A stretch of 64,000 nucleotides of DNA. Origin: Gammaproteobacteria bacterium. GTDB taxonomy: Bacteria > Pseudomonadota > Gammaproteobacteria > JAADGQ01. The notes beneath the pieces are model-generated. The model was not told where the DNA came from and did not search any database. It saw only the letters and a program-made list of their open reading frames with translations. The stretch is from positions 165,270-229,269 of the forward strand of contig JAKITI010000003.1 in the NCBI GenBank assembly GCA_021648145.1, written 5' to 3'. Made by a program: the position numbers and the translations under genes. Below, in pieces: positions 10,126-21,569 of the stretch. The stretch's first letter is position 1; the number at the start of each line of letters is the position of its first letter.

Positions 10126-10193
10126 TCAATCTGAACAGTGACATGTGCATTTTCTACTAATGCCGCTTTTTATCTCAGTGAATACTTACACCG

Positions 10194-12989
10194 CTATAAT
10201 GCTTGGCGAAGCACGTAAGGTAAAATTCCTCCGTGATAGAAGTACTCCAGCTCGTTCGCAGTATCAATACGTGCGATCACTGAAAAGGTTTTGACTTCAC
10301 CGTTTGTTGATGTTGCTGTCACCGTGATTGTTTGCCCTGGTGTTAGACTTTTCAATCCACCGATATCGAAAGCTTCTGAGCCGTTCAGGCCGAGTGACTC
10401 CGCACTTTCTCCTTCTGAAAACTGCAGTGGAAGAATACCCATTCCAATAAGGTTTGAGCGATGAATGCGCTCATAGCTGATCGCAATAACAGCATTAATT
10501 CCCAGTAATTTCGGCCCTTTTGCCGCCCAGTCGCGCGATGATCCGGTGCCGTACTCTTTACCGGCAATGATGATTAAAGGAATATTATCCGCCTGATATT
10601 TCATGGAGGCTTCATAGATGGTCATGCCTTCACCTTCGGGTTGATGCCGAGTGAAGCCACCTTCCGTGCCGGGTGCAAGTAAATTACGTAGGCGGATGTT
10701 GGCAAATGTACCCCGCATCATCACTTCATGATTACCACGCCTGGCACCGTATGAGTTGAAATCTTTAAGTGCCACACCATTTTCAATCAAATATTTTCCT
10801 GCGGGTGTTTCAGCGGTGAACGAACCTGCCGGAGAGATATGGTCTGTGGTGACTGAATCCCCTAAAAGAGCCAGTACGCGTGCTTGTTTGATGTCTTGTA
10901 CGGGAGTGGGCTCTTTTTCCATTGTTGCAAAAAATGGAGGCTCTTTAATATAAGTAGAATCCTCTTTCCAGCTATAGAGTTCGCCCGTGGGTACATCAAG
11001 TTCGTTCCATTCCGGCTCACCTTTGAATACATCGTGATAAGCATTTTCAAACTGTTCAAGCCCAACATGTTTTTCAACAAATTGTTCGATTTCTTCAGGC
11101 GAAGGCCAGATATCATCGAGATAGACGGGGTGGTGGTTAGAATCAAGACCCACAGGTGATTTGCTCAGATCGACATTAAGGTTGCCTGATAAAGCATAAG
11201 CAATCACCAGTGCTGGAGAGGCCAGATAATTTGCACGAACCAATGGGTTAACACGCCCTTCAAAGTTTCTATTGCCTGATAACACAGCCGCAACGGATAA
11301 ATTACCTTCAGTGATCGCATCACTGATATGTTTGTGGAGTGGGCCGCTGTTACCAATGCAAGTGGTGCAGCCATAACCCACCACATGAAAGCCGAGTGCT
11401 TCCATGTAAGGTAACAGGCCAGCAGCTTCCAGGTAATCAGTGACCACTCTGGAACCAGGTGCCAGGCTTGTTTTTACCCAAGGCTGTGATTTGAGGCCGC
11501 GATGAACGGCATTACGTGCTAACAATGCAGCCGCAATTAAACCACTTGGGTTCGATGTGTTTGTGCAGCTGGTGATAGCCGCAATTACAACAGAGCCATG
11601 ACATAAATTATAAGCAACACCATCAGGTTGACGAGTTGGAATGTTTCTGCTGAGCAGTTTGTCCAGTTCGGCATCGGGATGCTCTTCATGCAGTTCGGGT
11701 GGAATTTGCATTGGGCTGCCGCCTTCACCCAGCCAGCAGACCATAGAGTCCTCATCGACTCCATCCAGCTCCTCTTCAAGGTGCTCACTGAGTGCGGCGC
11801 GAAATGAGTTGCGGACTTTAGAGAGTGCAACGCGATCTTGTGGGCGGCTCGGGCCTGCCAATGAGGGTTCAACGTCGCTTAAATCAATCTCTACAATATT
11901 GGTATATTCTGCGGTATTTTGCTCGGCGTTGTACCAAAGGCCTTGGGCTTTATAATAAGCTTCGACCAGTGGTGCATTATCACCACGGCCTGTTAGTTTC
12001 AGAAAGTCTGTTGTTTTTTCATCAACTGGAAAAAGCCCAATTGTTGCGCCATATTCGGGAGCCATATTGGCAATGGTGGCACGATCGGCCAAGGAGAGAT
12101 GAGCCAGGCCTGGACCAAAGAATTCGACAAATTTACCAACCACACCTTTTTTGCGCAGTATTTCAGTAATCGTTAATACCAGGTCGGTAGCCGTGGTTTG
12201 TGCGGAAAGTTGGCCCATTAATTTAACGCCAACCACTTGCGGAACGAGTAATGAGGAGGGTTGGCCGAGCAGAGCCGCTTCAGCCTCAATACCACCGACA
12301 CCCCAGCCCACAACACCGAGGCCATTAATCATGGTGGTGTGTGAATCTGTACCGATGAGTGTGTCAGGGTAAACCCATGTCTCACCATCAAAGTCAGCTG
12401 TGATGGCGACTTTGGCTAGATACTCAAGATTAATCTGGTGGACGATGCCCATATCGGGTGGAACGACTCGGAAGTTATCAAAAGCACTCTGTCCCCAGCG
12501 TAAAAACTGATAACGCTCTCTATTTCGAGAGTATTCAAGCTCAGAATTTGCTTTTAAAGCGGTCACAGAGGCGTATTGGTCGACTTGCACGGAATGATCA
12601 ATCACCAGATCGGCCGGTGTAAAAGGGTTTATTTTAGCAGGGTCACCTCCGAGTCGCTTTAATGCAGAGCGCATTGCAGCAAGATCGGCAACAGCAGGTA
12701 CGCCAGTGAAATCCTGAAGGAGAACTCGAGCCGGCATGAAAAGGATCTCTTTGTCAGGAGTTGCTTTTGCATCCCACTGGCATACGGCTTCAATGTCAGA
12801 TTTTTTGACTTCAATGCCATCTTCGCGTCTGAGCAAGTTTTCTAAAAGAATTTTAAGCGAGAAAGGAAGCTTGCTCAAGTCAATGCCACTTGCTTTAGCG
12901 ACTGCGGGGAGTGAAAAGTAGTGGTATGTTTTATTCGCAACAGCAAGCGTTGATTTGACACTAAAACTATCGAGTATATTTTTGCTCAT
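10194..12989 (-). CDS. acnA: Aconitate hydratase A
   Basis: A 931-aa aconitase of the AcnA/IRP type, which interconverts citrate and isocitrate in the TCA and glyoxylate cycles. The three [4Fe-4S] ligands are C475 (ITSCTN), C541 and C544 (GCTTC). Substrate-binding blocks DSHTTMINGLGVVGWGVGG and the C-terminal swivel domain with TDHISPAG and EYGTGSSRDWAAKGP are present. It is about 40 residues longer than E. coli AcnA (891), with an acidic insert at about 402-455 (EEELDGVDED...), a variation seen in other proteobacterial AcnA proteins. Monocistronic by appearance: the next minus-strand gene upstream ends 222 bp away, leaving space for its own promoter. Confidence 0.95.
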   Translation of the reverse strand: MSKNILDSFSVKSTLAVANKTYHYFSLPAVAKASGIDLSKLPFSLKILLENLLRREDGIEVKKSDIEAVCQWDAKATPDKEILFMPARVLLQDFTGVPAVADLAAMRSALKRLGGDPAKINPFTPADLVIDHSVQVDQYASVTALKANSELEYSRNRERYQFLRWGQSAFDNFRVVPPDMGIVHQINLEYLAKVAITADFDGETWVYPDTLIGTDSHTTMINGLGVVGWGVGGIEAEAALLGQPSSLLVPQVVGVKLMGQLSAQTTATDLVLTITEILRKKGVVGKFVEFFGPGLAHLSLADRATIANMAPEYGATIGLFPVDEKTTDFLKLTGRGDNAPLVEAYYKAQGLWYNAEQNTAEYTNIVEIDLSDVEPSLAGPSRPQDRVALSKVRNSFRAALSEHLEEELDGVDEDSMVCWLGEGGSPMQIPPELHEEHPDAELDKLLSRNIPTRQPDGVAYNLCHGSVVIAAITSCTNTSNPSGLIAAALLARNAVHRGLKSQPWVKTSLAPGSRVVTDYLEAAGLLPYMEALGFHVVGYGCTTCIGNSGPLHKHISDAITEGNLSVAAVLSGNRNFEGRVNPLVRANYLASPALVIAYALSGNLNVDLSKSPVGLDSNHHPVYLDDIWPSPEEIEQFVEKHVGLEQFENAYHDVFKGEPEWNELDVPTGELYSWKEDSTYIKEPPFFATMEKEPTPVQDIKQARVLALLGDSVTTDHISPAGSFTAETPAGKYLIENGVALKDFNSYGARRGNHEVMMRGTFANIRLRNLLAPGTEGGFTRHQPEGEGMTIYEASMKYQADNIPLIIIAGKEYGTGSSRDWAAKGPKLLGINAVIAISYERIHRSNLIGMGILPLQFSEGESAESLGLNGSEAFDIGGLKSLTPGQTITVTATSTNGEVKTFSVIARIDTANELEYFYHGGILPYVLRQAL

Positions 12990-13211
12990 TATGCAATTCC
13001 ATTCAGACTTCTTGAAGAAAATAGTGTGATTCTAACAATATCTTGCAATGCTGGGAAATTTCAGTTTAAGGTCAGTGTGCTCTTCTTCGTTGCATGTACG
13101 GAAAAACAATTTTAAGTGCGACACTCGCATCCATCATCAAATTTATGGTCGCCTTTTTTCTCGTACGGCTCGAATCTTATTATCAGGCAAGAGTGGAGCA
13201 CTTTCGTGACG

Positions 13212-14273
13212 CTATAAAATTCGCCCAATGGCATCGTGACTCGGTACTCCAAACATGGCTCCTGTTGCCTTTTCAATTTGCTTTGAGCGCTCTGGGTTGC
13301 GCAAAACTTGTAACAGTGAGCCACGCATTCCTGGAATGTAGAGCAGATCTGACATGACGTGATTAAATATATCTTGCCCAACATCCTCATTCGCTAACGC
13401 TTCAATATAAGGTTGATTCAGTTCAGGTGAATGAAGGTCACTCCAGGCGCGTCCTGCAATGGTAACTAAAACTTCAATATTGTGAGCCACAGGATGGTTC
13501 AGCAAACTTTTAATCAATTGTTCTCGTAAGCCCTTGGCCTTGGCGTAAGAGATGCCGCGCAAACCCGAGGTGATGATTTGGATATCGGGTTTTTCTGCTG
13601 AGAGTTGCTCATGAACTCGAGCAATAATCATTTCAGTCATTTGTGTATCTATTTTTTCATTTTCGAGAAAATTACATAGTGATGTAAAGGGCTGAGTCGG
13701 AATATGAGGTATTGATGCAGCAATATGTTGTGCGTTGTTCTCTTCATCTAGGCGTGTGGCGATATCTGCAATTCCTTGCAATCCCAGTTGAGACCATTGT
13801 TTGTAATCTAAGTCACCAGCAAAGTAGCTTTGTGCATGTTGATAATATTGTGAGGGTGTTTGTCCGAGCACTTTTAGTGTTTTGGCGTGAAAGCAGGCCA
13901 TACGCTCTTGATTAGGGGTGAAACCGTAGGGGTTATCATCCATTGCATTTTGTTGGGTACCGCTGAATTTGTCATCAACTGTTTTGAGTAGTCGGTGCAA
14001 AAAATCGTCTCGACCAGCTGGCATTATGTAAGCTTTTTCATCAAGAGGTAATTTTAAAAACCAGATGAAATGATTGCTCTTGTTTTCTTTTTCCCACCCT
14101 AAAACGCCGAGCCAGGCTTGGCGCTGTGAAGGTTGAGGGTATGCCAGTGCGCACTCTTCAAATTGTTGGAACTGCTTTGAAGGTATTTTGCAGATGCGTC
14201 GCCCCATATCAAAGGCGCGGAATTGGGTGTTGGAGTGCTCAAAAAATTGGCCAATTGTTGTAATTTGATTCAT
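13212..14273 (-). CDS. DUF3549 family protein
   Basis: A 353-aa protein matching the DUF3549 pattern: ITTIGQFFEHSNTQFRAFDMGRRI at the N-terminus and conserved GWEKENKSNHFIWFLKLPLDE. No signal peptide, membrane segment or catalytic motif is visible; the C-terminal half is helical and may be a HEAT-like solenoid. The function is not known. It is transcribed toward acnA and away from mtnA. The start at 14273 gives the family's conserved N-terminus. Confidence 0.8.
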   Translation of the reverse strand: MNQITTIGQFFEHSNTQFRAFDMGRRICKIPSKQFQQFEECALAYPQPSQRQAWLGVLGWEKENKSNHFIWFLKLPLDEKAYIMPAGRDDFLHRLLKTVDDKFSGTQQNAMDDNPYGFTPNQERMACFHAKTLKVLGQTPSQYYQHAQSYFAGDLDYKQWSQLGLQGIADIATRLDEENNAQHIAASIPHIPTQPFTSLCNFLENEKIDTQMTEMIIARVHEQLSAEKPDIQIITSGLRGISYAKAKGLREQLIKSLLNHPVAHNIEVLVTIAGRAWSDLHSPELNQPYIEALANEDVGQDIFNHVMSDLLYIPGMRGSLLQVLRNPERSKQIEKATGAMFGVPSHDAIGRIL

Positions 14274-14438
14274 AAACTGTGCTGATCGGTTTATTGTGAA
14301 AATGAGAAGGATTGTGGAGATTATATACTGATTAAAACGGGTGGATTGTACTTGTAAATAAAATAATGATTTTAAAATTAACAGGGTTTGTGGTATTCAG
14401 TAGTTCATATCTGTTTTATTTAAAGTCGGAGTGCTGTG

Positions 14439-15479
14439 ATGTCAGAAAATAATAGTGATTCAGTTCATGCCGTTGTATGGGAGGAGGGGGTGCTCAGATT
14501 GCTGGATCAACGCTTGTTACCTCAAAAAGTTGAATATTTGAGTTATGCGGATTCTGCCGAAGTGGCTTCAGCCATCCGCGATATGGTGGTGCGAGGTGCA
14601 CCAGCGATTGGTATCGCGGCGGCTTATGCGATGGTGCTTTCTGCGCGTGCTTGGTATGCACGCGTGCCGCAGCGCTGGAAAGAGCTGATGGAGGCTGATA
14701 TTAAACAGTTGGCAGATGCTCGTCCCACGGCGGTAAATTTATGTTGGGCGCTTGATAAAATGCGGGCTTGTCTTGCGGGATGTGAAAATCCTGAAGAAGG
14801 GTTGCTGGATGAAGCTAAGCGTATTCATGCAGAGGATGTGGCCGCGTGTCAGCGCATGGGTGAGTTGGGCGCTGAACTCATTAAATCTCGCTGTTCTGTG
14901 TTGACGCATTGTAATGCAGGGGCGTTAGCAACAGGTGGATACGGTACGGCGTTAGGTGTGATTCGGTCGGCCAATCACGCTGGGAAAATTCAGCATGTTT
15001 ATGCAGATGAAACGCGGCCTTGGTTGCAAGGCTCTCGTTTGACTGCTTGGGAAATGGTACAGGAAAAAATTCCAGTGACAGTTTTAGTTGAGGGAGCGGC
15101 GGCTCATTTGATGAAACAAGGCAAAGTGCAGTGGGTGATTGTTGGCTCGGATCGGATTGCGGCGAATGGTGATGTGGCCAATAAGATCGGGACTTATAAT
15201 TTAGCTGTTGTGGCACGTTATCATGGCGTGAAATTTATGGTGGTTGCGCCGACCAGTACGATTGATATGCGTATCGGCCAAGGTGACCAAATTCCGATTG
15301 AGTTGCGTTCTGAAGATGAAATTATGATGAACCAGTGCAAGCGTGTGGCGGCGACAGGTGCCGTGGGTTGGAACCCTGCATTTGATGTGACCCCTGCGGA
15401 TTTGGTGGATGCGATTGTGACCGAGAAAGGGGTGGTGTTTGAGCCTACGGCCAAGAAAATGGCAGCATTAATGGCGTAG
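14439..15479 (+). CDS. mtnA: S-methyl-5-thioribose-1-phosphate isomerase
   Basis: A 346-aa enzyme of the methionine salvage pathway, converting methylthioribose-1-phosphate to methylthioribulose-1-phosphate. It belongs to the eIF2B-like fold. Seen are the [14 protein letters not shown] block, the catalytic Cys in [16 protein letters not shown] and the catalytic Asp in [19 protein letters not shown]. The ATG at 14439 is preferred over the GTG one codon before, because GGAG (14428-14431) lies 7 bases upstream of it. mtnA just before gyrA is the arrangement of Pseudomonas and relatives. No other salvage genes are in the window. Confidence 0.94.
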   Translation: MSENNSDSVHAVVWEEGVLRLLDQRLLPQKVEYLSYADSAEVASAIRDMVVRGAPAIGIAAAYAMVLSARAWYARVPQRWKELMEADIKQLADARPTAVNLCWALDKMRACLAGCENPEEGLLDEAKRIHAEDVAACQRMGELGAELIKSRCSVLTHCNAGALATGGYGTALGVIRSANHAGKIQHVYADETRPWLQGSRLTAWEMVQEKIPVTVLVEGAAAHLMKQGKVQWVIVGSDRIAANGDVANKIGTYNLAVVARYHGVKFMVVAPTSTIDMRIGQGDQIPIELRSEDEIMMNQCKRVAATGAVGWNPAFDVTPADLVDAIVTEKGVVFEPTAKKMAALMA

Positions 15480-15619
15480 TCGAGTATAAGGGTCGCCCAT
15501 GAAATAATTATATAAATTATTCTGTGTGCACTCCTAACCATGCAGCACTTTGCTGATTGTGGTACGATTTCGCGGTTTTTTACGCATTCAAACCAATATC
15601 ATAAGGCTTGTGAATTTTC

Positions 15620-18205
15620 ATGACTGAGTTTGCTAAAGAAATCCTCCCGATTCACATTGAAGAGGAGATGAAACAGTCGTACATGGAGTACGCAATGAGC
15701 GTGATCGTCGGGCGTGCTTTGCCTGATGTGCGTGATGGGTTAAAACCGGTGCATCGTCGCGTTTTATACGCCATGCGAGATCTTGGTAACGACTGGAACA
15801 AGCCTTATAAAAAATCAGCGCGTATCGTCGGTGATGTTATAGGTAAGTATCACCCTCATGGTGATACCGCCGTTTATGACACCATCGTTCGTATGGCGCA
15901 ACCATTCTCTCTGCGTTACATGCTGATTGATGGCCAAGGGAACTTTGGCTCGGTGGATGGTGACTCACCGGCAGCGATGCGTTATACCGAAATTCGCATG
16001 GCGCGTATTGCGCACGACATGTTGATTGATCTTGAAAAAGAGACGGTTAATTTTGTTGCGAACTATGATGAATCAGAATCTGAACCGACTGTTTTACCGG
16101 CACGAATTCCTTGCTTACTGGTGAATGGCTCTTCAGGTATTGCGGTCGGAATGGCGACCAATATTCCCCCCCACAATATTAATGAAGTAATTAACGCATG
16201 TCTTGCACTGGTTGATGATCCAGAAATTACGATTCATGGCTTGATGGAGTACATTCCTGGGCCTGATTTTCCAACTGCGGCTATTATTAATGGTTCAAAC
16301 GGAATTCAAAAAGCGTATGAAACGGGGCGGGGTTCTATTTATGTACGTGCTAAAACAGGCGTAGAAGAGTCTGCCACTGGCAAGCAGAGTATTATTGTTC
16401 ATGAACTGCCCTACCAGGTAAATAAGGCTCGCCTTCTTGAAAAAATCGGTGAGCTGGTTCGAGATAAAAAAATCGAAGGCATTAGTGCACTGCGTGATGA
16501 GTCTGATAAAGATGGCATGCGCATGGTCATTGAAGTCAAACGTGGTGAAGTTGCTGAAGTGGTGATTAACAACCTCTTTAAGCACACTCTGATGCAGACA
16601 ACATTTGGCGTCAATATGGTGGCGATTGTTGATGGCCAGCCGAGATTGCTGAACCTTAAGCAGATATTAGATGCATTTATTCGCCATCGTCGAGAGGTGG
16701 TAACTCGGCGAACTATTTTTGAAGTTCGTAAAGCGCGTGAGCGCGCTCATTTGCTGGAAGGTTTGGCGGTCGCGTTAGCAAATATTGATGAAGTCATTGT
16801 ATTGATCAGAAATGCCCCTGATCCAGCGACCGCTAAAAAAGGTTTGCTTGCACGCGTTTGGGAGCCTGGCATTGTTGTGGAGATGCTGGAAAAAGCAGGT
16901 GCAAGCCCTTTCCGTCCAGACAGTGTGGAAGAGGGGTGTGGTTTAACGGATGAAGGTTATCGCCTTTCTGAGTCGCAAGCGCAAGCGATTCTTGATCTGC
17001 GTTTGCATCGTTTGACCGGTCTGGAAAAAGATAAAGTCATCAAGGAATATGGTGAACTTCTGGCTCTGATTGCTGACTTGATGGATATTATCAATAACCC
17101 TGATCGCTTGATGCGTGTGATTCGTGATGAGTTATTAAAAATTAAAGAGCAATATGGTGATGAGCGTCGCACCGAAATTTTAAGAGATCGCCTTGATTTA
17201 AGTCTGGAAGATCTTATTACCGAAGAAGATGTCGTAGTGACTCTTTCTCATGCCGGTTACGCCAAAGCACAGCCACTGGATAGTTATACAGCACAAAGGC
17301 GTGGTGGCCGTGGTAAATCGGCTACGTCGATGAAAGAAGAAGATTTTATTGACAAGCTTTTTGTTGCAAGTACGCACGATACCATTCTCTGTTTTTCCAG
17401 TCGTGGCAAGGTTTATTGGCTAAAAGTCTACGAGTTGCCTCAGGCCAGTCGTGCTGCACGAGGCAAACCTATTGTTAATTTGTTGCCTTTGGAAGAGGGC
17501 GAACGAATTAATGCAATATTGCCTGTGCGTGAATTTGAAGAAGATAAATACGTATTCATGGCGACTGCCAGCGGTGTTGTAAAGAAAACCTCCCTTAAAG
17601 ATTTTTCTCGGCCGCGTGCTAATGGCATCATTGCACTTGATTTACGTGATGATGATTGTTTGGTGGGCGTTGATATTACTGATGGGCAGCGTGATGTCAT
17701 GTTGTTTAACAGTGCAGGTAAAGCGATTCGTTTTAGTGAAAGTGTAGTGCGAGCTATGGGTCGTACTGCGCGTGGCGTACGAGGCATGCGTCTGAAACCG
17801 GGTCAAGAAATCATTTCACTGATTCTTGCAGATGAAGGTCATATTTTAACGGTGACTGAGCATGGTTTTGGTAAATGTACTTTGATCGAGGACTATCCAA
17901 GTCATGGCCGTGGTGGCCAAGGCGTGATTTCAATACAGACATCTGAGCGTAATGGTGCTGTGATTGGTGCAATATCAGTCACCAGCCAGGATGAAGTGAT
18001 GTTGATCAGTAACGGTGGCACATTGGTGCGTACACCGGTTGCGGGCATTTCAGTCGTTGGGCGAAATACTCAAGGAGTGACACTGATTAAACTCGGTAAA
18101 AAAGAGTCACTCGTCAGCATTGAGAAAATTGAAAATCTTGATGGCGATGATGATGACGTAGACGCAGAAAACGATAGTGATAGTGATAGTGAGGGTGAAG
18201 AGTAA
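15620..18205 (+). CDS. gyrA: DNA gyrase subunit A
   Basis: An 861-aa subunit of type II topoisomerase (E. coli 875). The catalytic tyrosine Y122 lies in AAMRYTEI. In the quinolone-determining region, position 83 is Thr and 87 is Asp (HGDTAVYD); Thr83 is the natural state in Pseudomonas and is not evidence of resistance. The GyrA box QRRGGRG, needed for DNA wrapping, is present in the C-terminal beta-pinwheel. The protein ends in an acidic, Asp/Glu/Ser-rich tail. Its stop is one base before the serC ATG, so the two are co-translated, as in related genomes. Confidence 0.97.
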   Translation: MTEFAKEILPIHIEEEMKQSYMEYAMSVIVGRALPDVRDGLKPVHRRVLYAMRDLGNDWNKPYKKSARIVGDVIGKYHPHGDTAVYDTIVRMAQPFSLRYMLIDGQGNFGSVDGDSPAAMRYTEIRMARIAHDMLIDLEKETVNFVANYDESESEPTVLPARIPCLLVNGSSGIAVGMATNIPPHNINEVINACLALVDDPEITIHGLMEYIPGPDFPTAAIINGSNGIQKAYETGRGSIYVRAKTGVEESATGKQSIIVHELPYQVNKARLLEKIGELVRDKKIEGISALRDESDKDGMRMVIEVKRGEVAEVVINNLFKHTLMQTTFGVNMVAIVDGQPRLLNLKQILDAFIRHRREVVTRRTIFEVRKARERAHLLEGLAVALANIDEVIVLIRNAPDPATAKKGLLARVWEPGIVVEMLEKAGASPFRPDSVEEGCGLTDEGYRLSESQAQAILDLRLHRLTGLEKDKVIKEYGELLALIADLMDIINNPDRLMRVIRDELLKIKEQYGDERRTEILRDRLDLSLEDLITEEDVVVTLSHAGYAKAQPLDSYTAQRRGGRGKSATSMKEEDFIDKLFVASTHDTILCFSSRGKVYWLKVYELPQASRAARGKPIVNLLPLEEGERINAILPVREFEEDKYVFMATASGVVKKTSLKDFSRPRANGIIALDLRDDDCLVGVDITDGQRDVMLFNSAGKAIRFSESVVRAMGRTARGVRGMRLKPGQEIISLILADEGHILTVTEHGFGKCTLIEDYPSHGRGGQGVISIQTSERNGAVIGAISVTSQDEVMLISNGGTLVRTPVAGISVVGRNTQGVTLIKLGKKESLVSIEKIENLDGDDDDVDAENDSDSDSEGEE

Positions 18206-18206
18206 A

Positions 18207-19289
18207 ATGGCACGTATTTATAACTTTAGTGCAGGGCCTGCAATGCTGCCGACGGCGGTTTTGGAGCGAGCTCAGGAAGAGATGCTTGATTGGCAAGGCA
18301 CAGGAATGTCGGTGATGGAGATGAGCCATCGCGGTAAAGAATATATGTCAATTGCTGAAAAGGCTGAATCTGATCTGCGTGAACTGCTCGCTGTTCCAGA
18401 CAATTACAAAGTGCTGTTTTTACAAGGCGGAGCAAGTAGCCAGTTTGCTATGGTTCCCCTTAATTTATTACGAGATAAAACATCTGCTGATTATTTTTAT
18501 ACAGGGCAGTGGTCAAAAAAAGCGATTGCTGAAGCAAAGCGTTATTGTGATGTAAATATTGTCGCAACTTCTGAGTCTGATGGCTTTAATAGCATTCCTG
18601 CGCAAAGTGAATGGCAGTTGAGTAAAGGAGCGGCTTATGTGCATTACACACCAAACGAAACCATTGGCGGCGTAGAATTTCAATGTCTTCCTGAAGTGGG
18701 TGATGTGCCGCTTGTGGCAGATATGTCTTCAAGCATATTGTCACGCCCGATTGATGTCTCAAAATATGGTGTGATTTATGCCGGAGCGCAGAAAAACATT
18801 GGCCCAGCAGGCTTGGCGGTTGTTATTGTGCGTGATGATCTGATCGGCTCTGCCCGTGACGGTACGCCCAGCATGTTTGATTACAAAATCCATGCTGATA
18901 ATGGCTCTATGTACAATACTCCACCGACTTATACGTGGTATCTGGCCGGACTGGTCTTTGAGTACCTTAAAGAAAAAGGTGGATTAACAGTTGTTGCTGA
19001 AGAAAATCAGCGTAAAGCAAAAAAACTGTATACCTTTATTGATGCTTCTGATTTTTATGCAAACCCCGTTGCAATTGATAGTCGTTCCTGGATGAATGTG
19101 ACTTTTACATTGGCAGATAACAACTTGGATGCAGCCTTTTTGAAAGAAGCTGATGCGCTGGGTCTTAAAACACTGAAAGGTCATCGGTCGGTCGGTGGTA
19201 TGCGTGCCAGTATCTATAATGCAATGCCAGAAAAGGGCGTGAGCGCATTGGTTGATTTTATGGCAGAGTTTGAATATCGAAATGGCTAG
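18207..19289 (+). CDS. serC: Phosphoserine aminotransferase
   Basis: A 360-aa class V aminotransferase using PLP. It makes phosphoserine from 3-phosphohydroxypyruvate, and also acts in the PLP pathway downstream of PdxB, whose gene is also in this window (58083). It starts [10 protein letters not shown], the family hallmark. The PLP lysine is K196 in YAGAQKN, with the [10 protein letters not shown] block before it. The longer frame opening at 18177 lies inside gyrA; the ATG at 18207 directly after the gyrA stop gives the proper N-terminus. serA follows 22 bp downstream, placing two successive serine-biosynthesis steps together. Confidence 0.96.
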   Translation: MARIYNFSAGPAMLPTAVLERAQEEMLDWQGTGMSVMEMSHRGKEYMSIAEKAESDLRELLAVPDNYKVLFLQGGASSQFAMVPLNLLRDKTSADYFYTGQWSKKAIAEAKRYCDVNIVATSESDGFNSIPAQSEWQLSKGAAYVHYTPNETIGGVEFQCLPEVGDVPLVADMSSSILSRPIDVSKYGVIYAGAQKNIGPAGLAVVIVRDDLIGSARDGTPSMFDYKIHADNGSMYNTPPTYTWYLAGLVFEYLKEKGGLTVVAEENQRKAKKLYTFIDASDFYANPVAIDSRSWMNVTFTLADNNLDAAFLKEADALGLKTLKGHRSVGGMRASIYNAMPEKGVSALVDFMAEFEYRNG

Positions 19290-19311
19290 ATATTTAAGGT
19301 AAAGGGAGTTT

Positions 19312-20475
19312 ATGTATAAAATTCTAACACTCAATAATATTTCAGTCGCAGGGTTGGAGCGCTTACCGCGTGAACAGTATGAAGTAGCCTCTGAAATTCA
19401 ACATCCAGATGCTATTTTACTGCGTTCTTTTAAGATGCACGGCATGGATATTCCCGAAACACTTAAAGCTGTTGGGCGTGCAGGGGCTGGGGTGAATAAT
19501 ATCCCCGTTGATGAGATGAGTCAGCGTGGAATTCCCGTATTTAATGCGCCCGGTGCGAACTCTAATGCAGTCCATGAGCTTGTATTGGCTGGAATGTTGT
19601 TGGCAAGCCGCAATATCTGTCAGGGTTGGGAGTATGCACGCAATCTGGAAGGCGATGATGGCGCGATTCACAAACAAGTAGAATCAGGCAAGAAAAATTT
19701 TGTCGGCTTTGAACTGCCTGGGCGAACACTGGGTGTGATTGGGTTGGGTGCAATCGGGATTAAAATTGCCAACTCGGCACTGAAGCTCGGCATGAAAGTG
19801 ATCGGGTTTGATCCACAGATTACAGTTCAAAGTGCCTGGAAGCTTTCATCTGATGTGCAGCTGGCCTCCAGTTTAGATGATCTATTAATTCACTCTGATT
19901 TTGTTACTTTCCATGTGCCATTGATTGATGCAACACGCAGTATGCTGAATAAAGATCGCTTTGATCTAATGAAACCAGGCGCAACTATTCTTAACTTTTC
20001 TCGCGATGGTATTATTGATAATGAAGCTCTGTCAGCCGCGATTAAATCTGATAAAATTCATGCCTATGTGTGTGACTTCCCCTCTAATTTGATGAAAAAT
20101 CATGAAAAGGTTATTACGTTGCCGCATTTAGGGGCATCAACGATTGAAGCTGAAGAGAATTGTGCTGTAATGGTCGCAGATCAAGTGCGTGACTTTTTGG
20201 AAAATGGCAATATTTGTAATGCAGTGAACTTTCCCGAAACTCAAATGCCTCGTTCAGATGCTTATCGTATTGGTATCTTTAACTCCAATGTGCCGAATAT
20301 GGTGGGGCAAATATCAACAACGCTGGCTGATGCAGGCTTGAATATTGTAGATTTGCTGAATAAATCCAAAGGTGAATATGCTTATACTTTGGTTGATGTG
20401 GAGAGTGAAATTCCTCAATCTGTAATTAAGGCATTGGGCTCTATTGAAGGTGTATTGGCAGTTAGATCGTATTAA
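19312..20475 (+). CDS. serA: D-3-phosphoglycerate dehydrogenase
   Basis: A 387-aa NAD-dependent 2-hydroxyacid dehydrogenase of the short phosphoglycerate dehydrogenase type, the first step of serine synthesis. The substrate domain has VGRAGAGVNNI and the Rossmann motif is VIGLGAIG. The catalytic Arg lies in NFSRDGIID, and the His in LPHLGAST. A C-terminal ACT domain of about 70 residues (from IGIFNSNVPNMVGQI) suggests feedback control by serine or another amino acid. A GGGAG sits before the ATG. It lies between serC and pheA, a position where Pseudomonas has no serA. Confidence 0.92.
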   Translation: MYKILTLNNISVAGLERLPREQYEVASEIQHPDAILLRSFKMHGMDIPETLKAVGRAGAGVNNIPVDEMSQRGIPVFNAPGANSNAVHELVLAGMLLASRNICQGWEYARNLEGDDGAIHKQVESGKKNFVGFELPGRTLGVIGLGAIGIKIANSALKLGMKVIGFDPQITVQSAWKLSSDVQLASSLDDLLIHSDFVTFHVPLIDATRSMLNKDRFDLMKPGATILNFSRDGIIDNEALSAAIKSDKIHAYVCDFPSNLMKNHEKVITLPHLGASTIEAEENCAVMVADQVRDFLENGNICNAVNFPETQMPRSDAYRIGIFNSNVPNMVGQISTTLADAGLNIVDLLNKSKGEYAYTLVDVESEIPQSVIKALGSIEGVLAVRSY

Positions 20476-20480
20476 AAACT

Positions 20481-21569
20481 ATGTCAGAGTCTGAGAAATT
20501 AAAAGTTGCACGCAATTGTATTGATACGCTGGATGAACAGATCCAGAATTTGATCAATAAACGGGCTGAATGCGCTATGGACGTTGCGCGTATCAAACAA
20601 TCTTCTGCCAATAAGCAGATCAATTTTTATCGACCTGAGCGTGAAGCAGATGTGCTCAGGCATGTGCAGAAACGCAATAAAGGGCCATTAGGCAACGAGG
20701 AAATTGCACGTCTTTTCCGCGAAATTATGTCAGCCTGTCTTGCATTGGAACAGCCAATGCGTATTGCCTATCTTGGTCCGGCAGGAACATTCACTCAAGC
20801 GGCGGCATTGAAACATTTTGGTCACTCAGTGACCACCGTGCCGTTGATGGCGATTGATGAAATTTTTCGTGATGTGGAGTCGGGTGCTTCACATTATGGA
20901 GTCGTGCCGATTGAAAACTCTACTGAAGGTGTAGTGAATCATACGCTGGATACATTTATTAATTCGCCCTTAAAAATTTGTGGCGAAGTTGAGCTTCGCA
21001 TTCATCAGAACTTGTTGGGACAAATGACCCGTATTGATCAGGTGAAACGCATCTATTCCCATCAGCAATCTTTAGCCCAATGCCGTGAATGGCTGGATGC
21101 CAATCTACCGGGTGTTTCACGTATTCCTGTGAGCAGTAATGCGGAAGCTGCACGTCGAGTAAAAAATGAAGCTGATGCCGCTGCAATTGCGGGTGAATTG
21201 GCGGGCGAACAATATGGGCTGAATGTCATTGCAGCTAATATTGAAGATAAACCTGACAATACGACACGTTTTTTAATGATCGGACGGCAGAGTACGATGC
21301 GTAGCTGTCGTGATAAGACATCGTTGTTACTCTCATCTCGAAATCGCTCAGGAGCACTACATAGTTTACTTGCGCCCTTTGCGCATCACGGTATTTCAAT
21401 GAATCGTATTGAATCTCGTCCTTCTCGGCGCGGAATGTGGGATTATGTTTTTTTTGTTGATATAGAAGGTCATCAGGATGAACCGAAGGTTGCAAAGGCT
21501 TTGGCAGAGCTGGAAAAAGAAGCAGTGATGGTCAAGGTATTAGGCTCTTATCCTTGTGCGGTGTTGTAG
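20481..21569 (+). CDS. pheA: Bifunctional chorismate mutase/prephenate dehydratase (P-protein)
   Basis: A 362-aa enzyme making phenylpyruvate from chorismate. The N-terminal chorismate mutase domain (about 1-90, AroQ type: R11, RAECAMDVARIKQ, then the RPEREADVLRHV helix) is followed by the prephenate dehydratase domain (YLGPAGTFTQAA; catalytic TRF motif in NTTRFLMIG) and a C-terminal ACT domain with the ESRPS motif that binds phenylalanine for feedback inhibition. It starts 5 bp after serA, and its last base is shared with the likely GTG start of tyrA. Confidence 0.95.
   Translation: MSESEKLKVARNCIDTLDEQIQNLINKRAECAMDVARIKQSSANKQINFYRPEREADVLRHVQKRNKGPLGNEEIARLFREIMSACLALEQPMRIAYLGPAGTFTQAAALKHFGHSVTTVPLMAIDEIFRDVESGASHYGVVPIENSTEGVVNHTLDTFINSPLKICGEVELRIHQNLLGQMTRIDQVKRIYSHQQSLAQCREWLDANLPGVSRIPVSSNAEAARRVKNEADAAAIAGELAGEQYGLNVIAANIEDKPDNTTRFLMIGRQSTMRSCRDKTSLLLSSRNRSGALHSLLAPFAHHGISMNRIESRPSRRGMWDYVFFVDIEGHQDEPKVAKALAELEKEAVMVKVLGSYPCAVL

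Noticed and set aside
13094..13357. Plus-strand ORF with a hydrophobic start between acnA and the DUF3549 gene
   Set aside because: Its second half is antisense to the 3' end of the DUF3549 gene, and it has no recognisable family.
15854..15882. GyrA Thr83 as a quinolone-resistance change
   Set aside because: Thr83 is the natural residue in Pseudomonas and other gammaproteobacteria; Asp87 is unchanged.
20959..21495. Minus-strand ORFs opposite pheA
   Set aside because: Shadow frames with no ribosome site or family resemblance; the plus-strand gene is certain.
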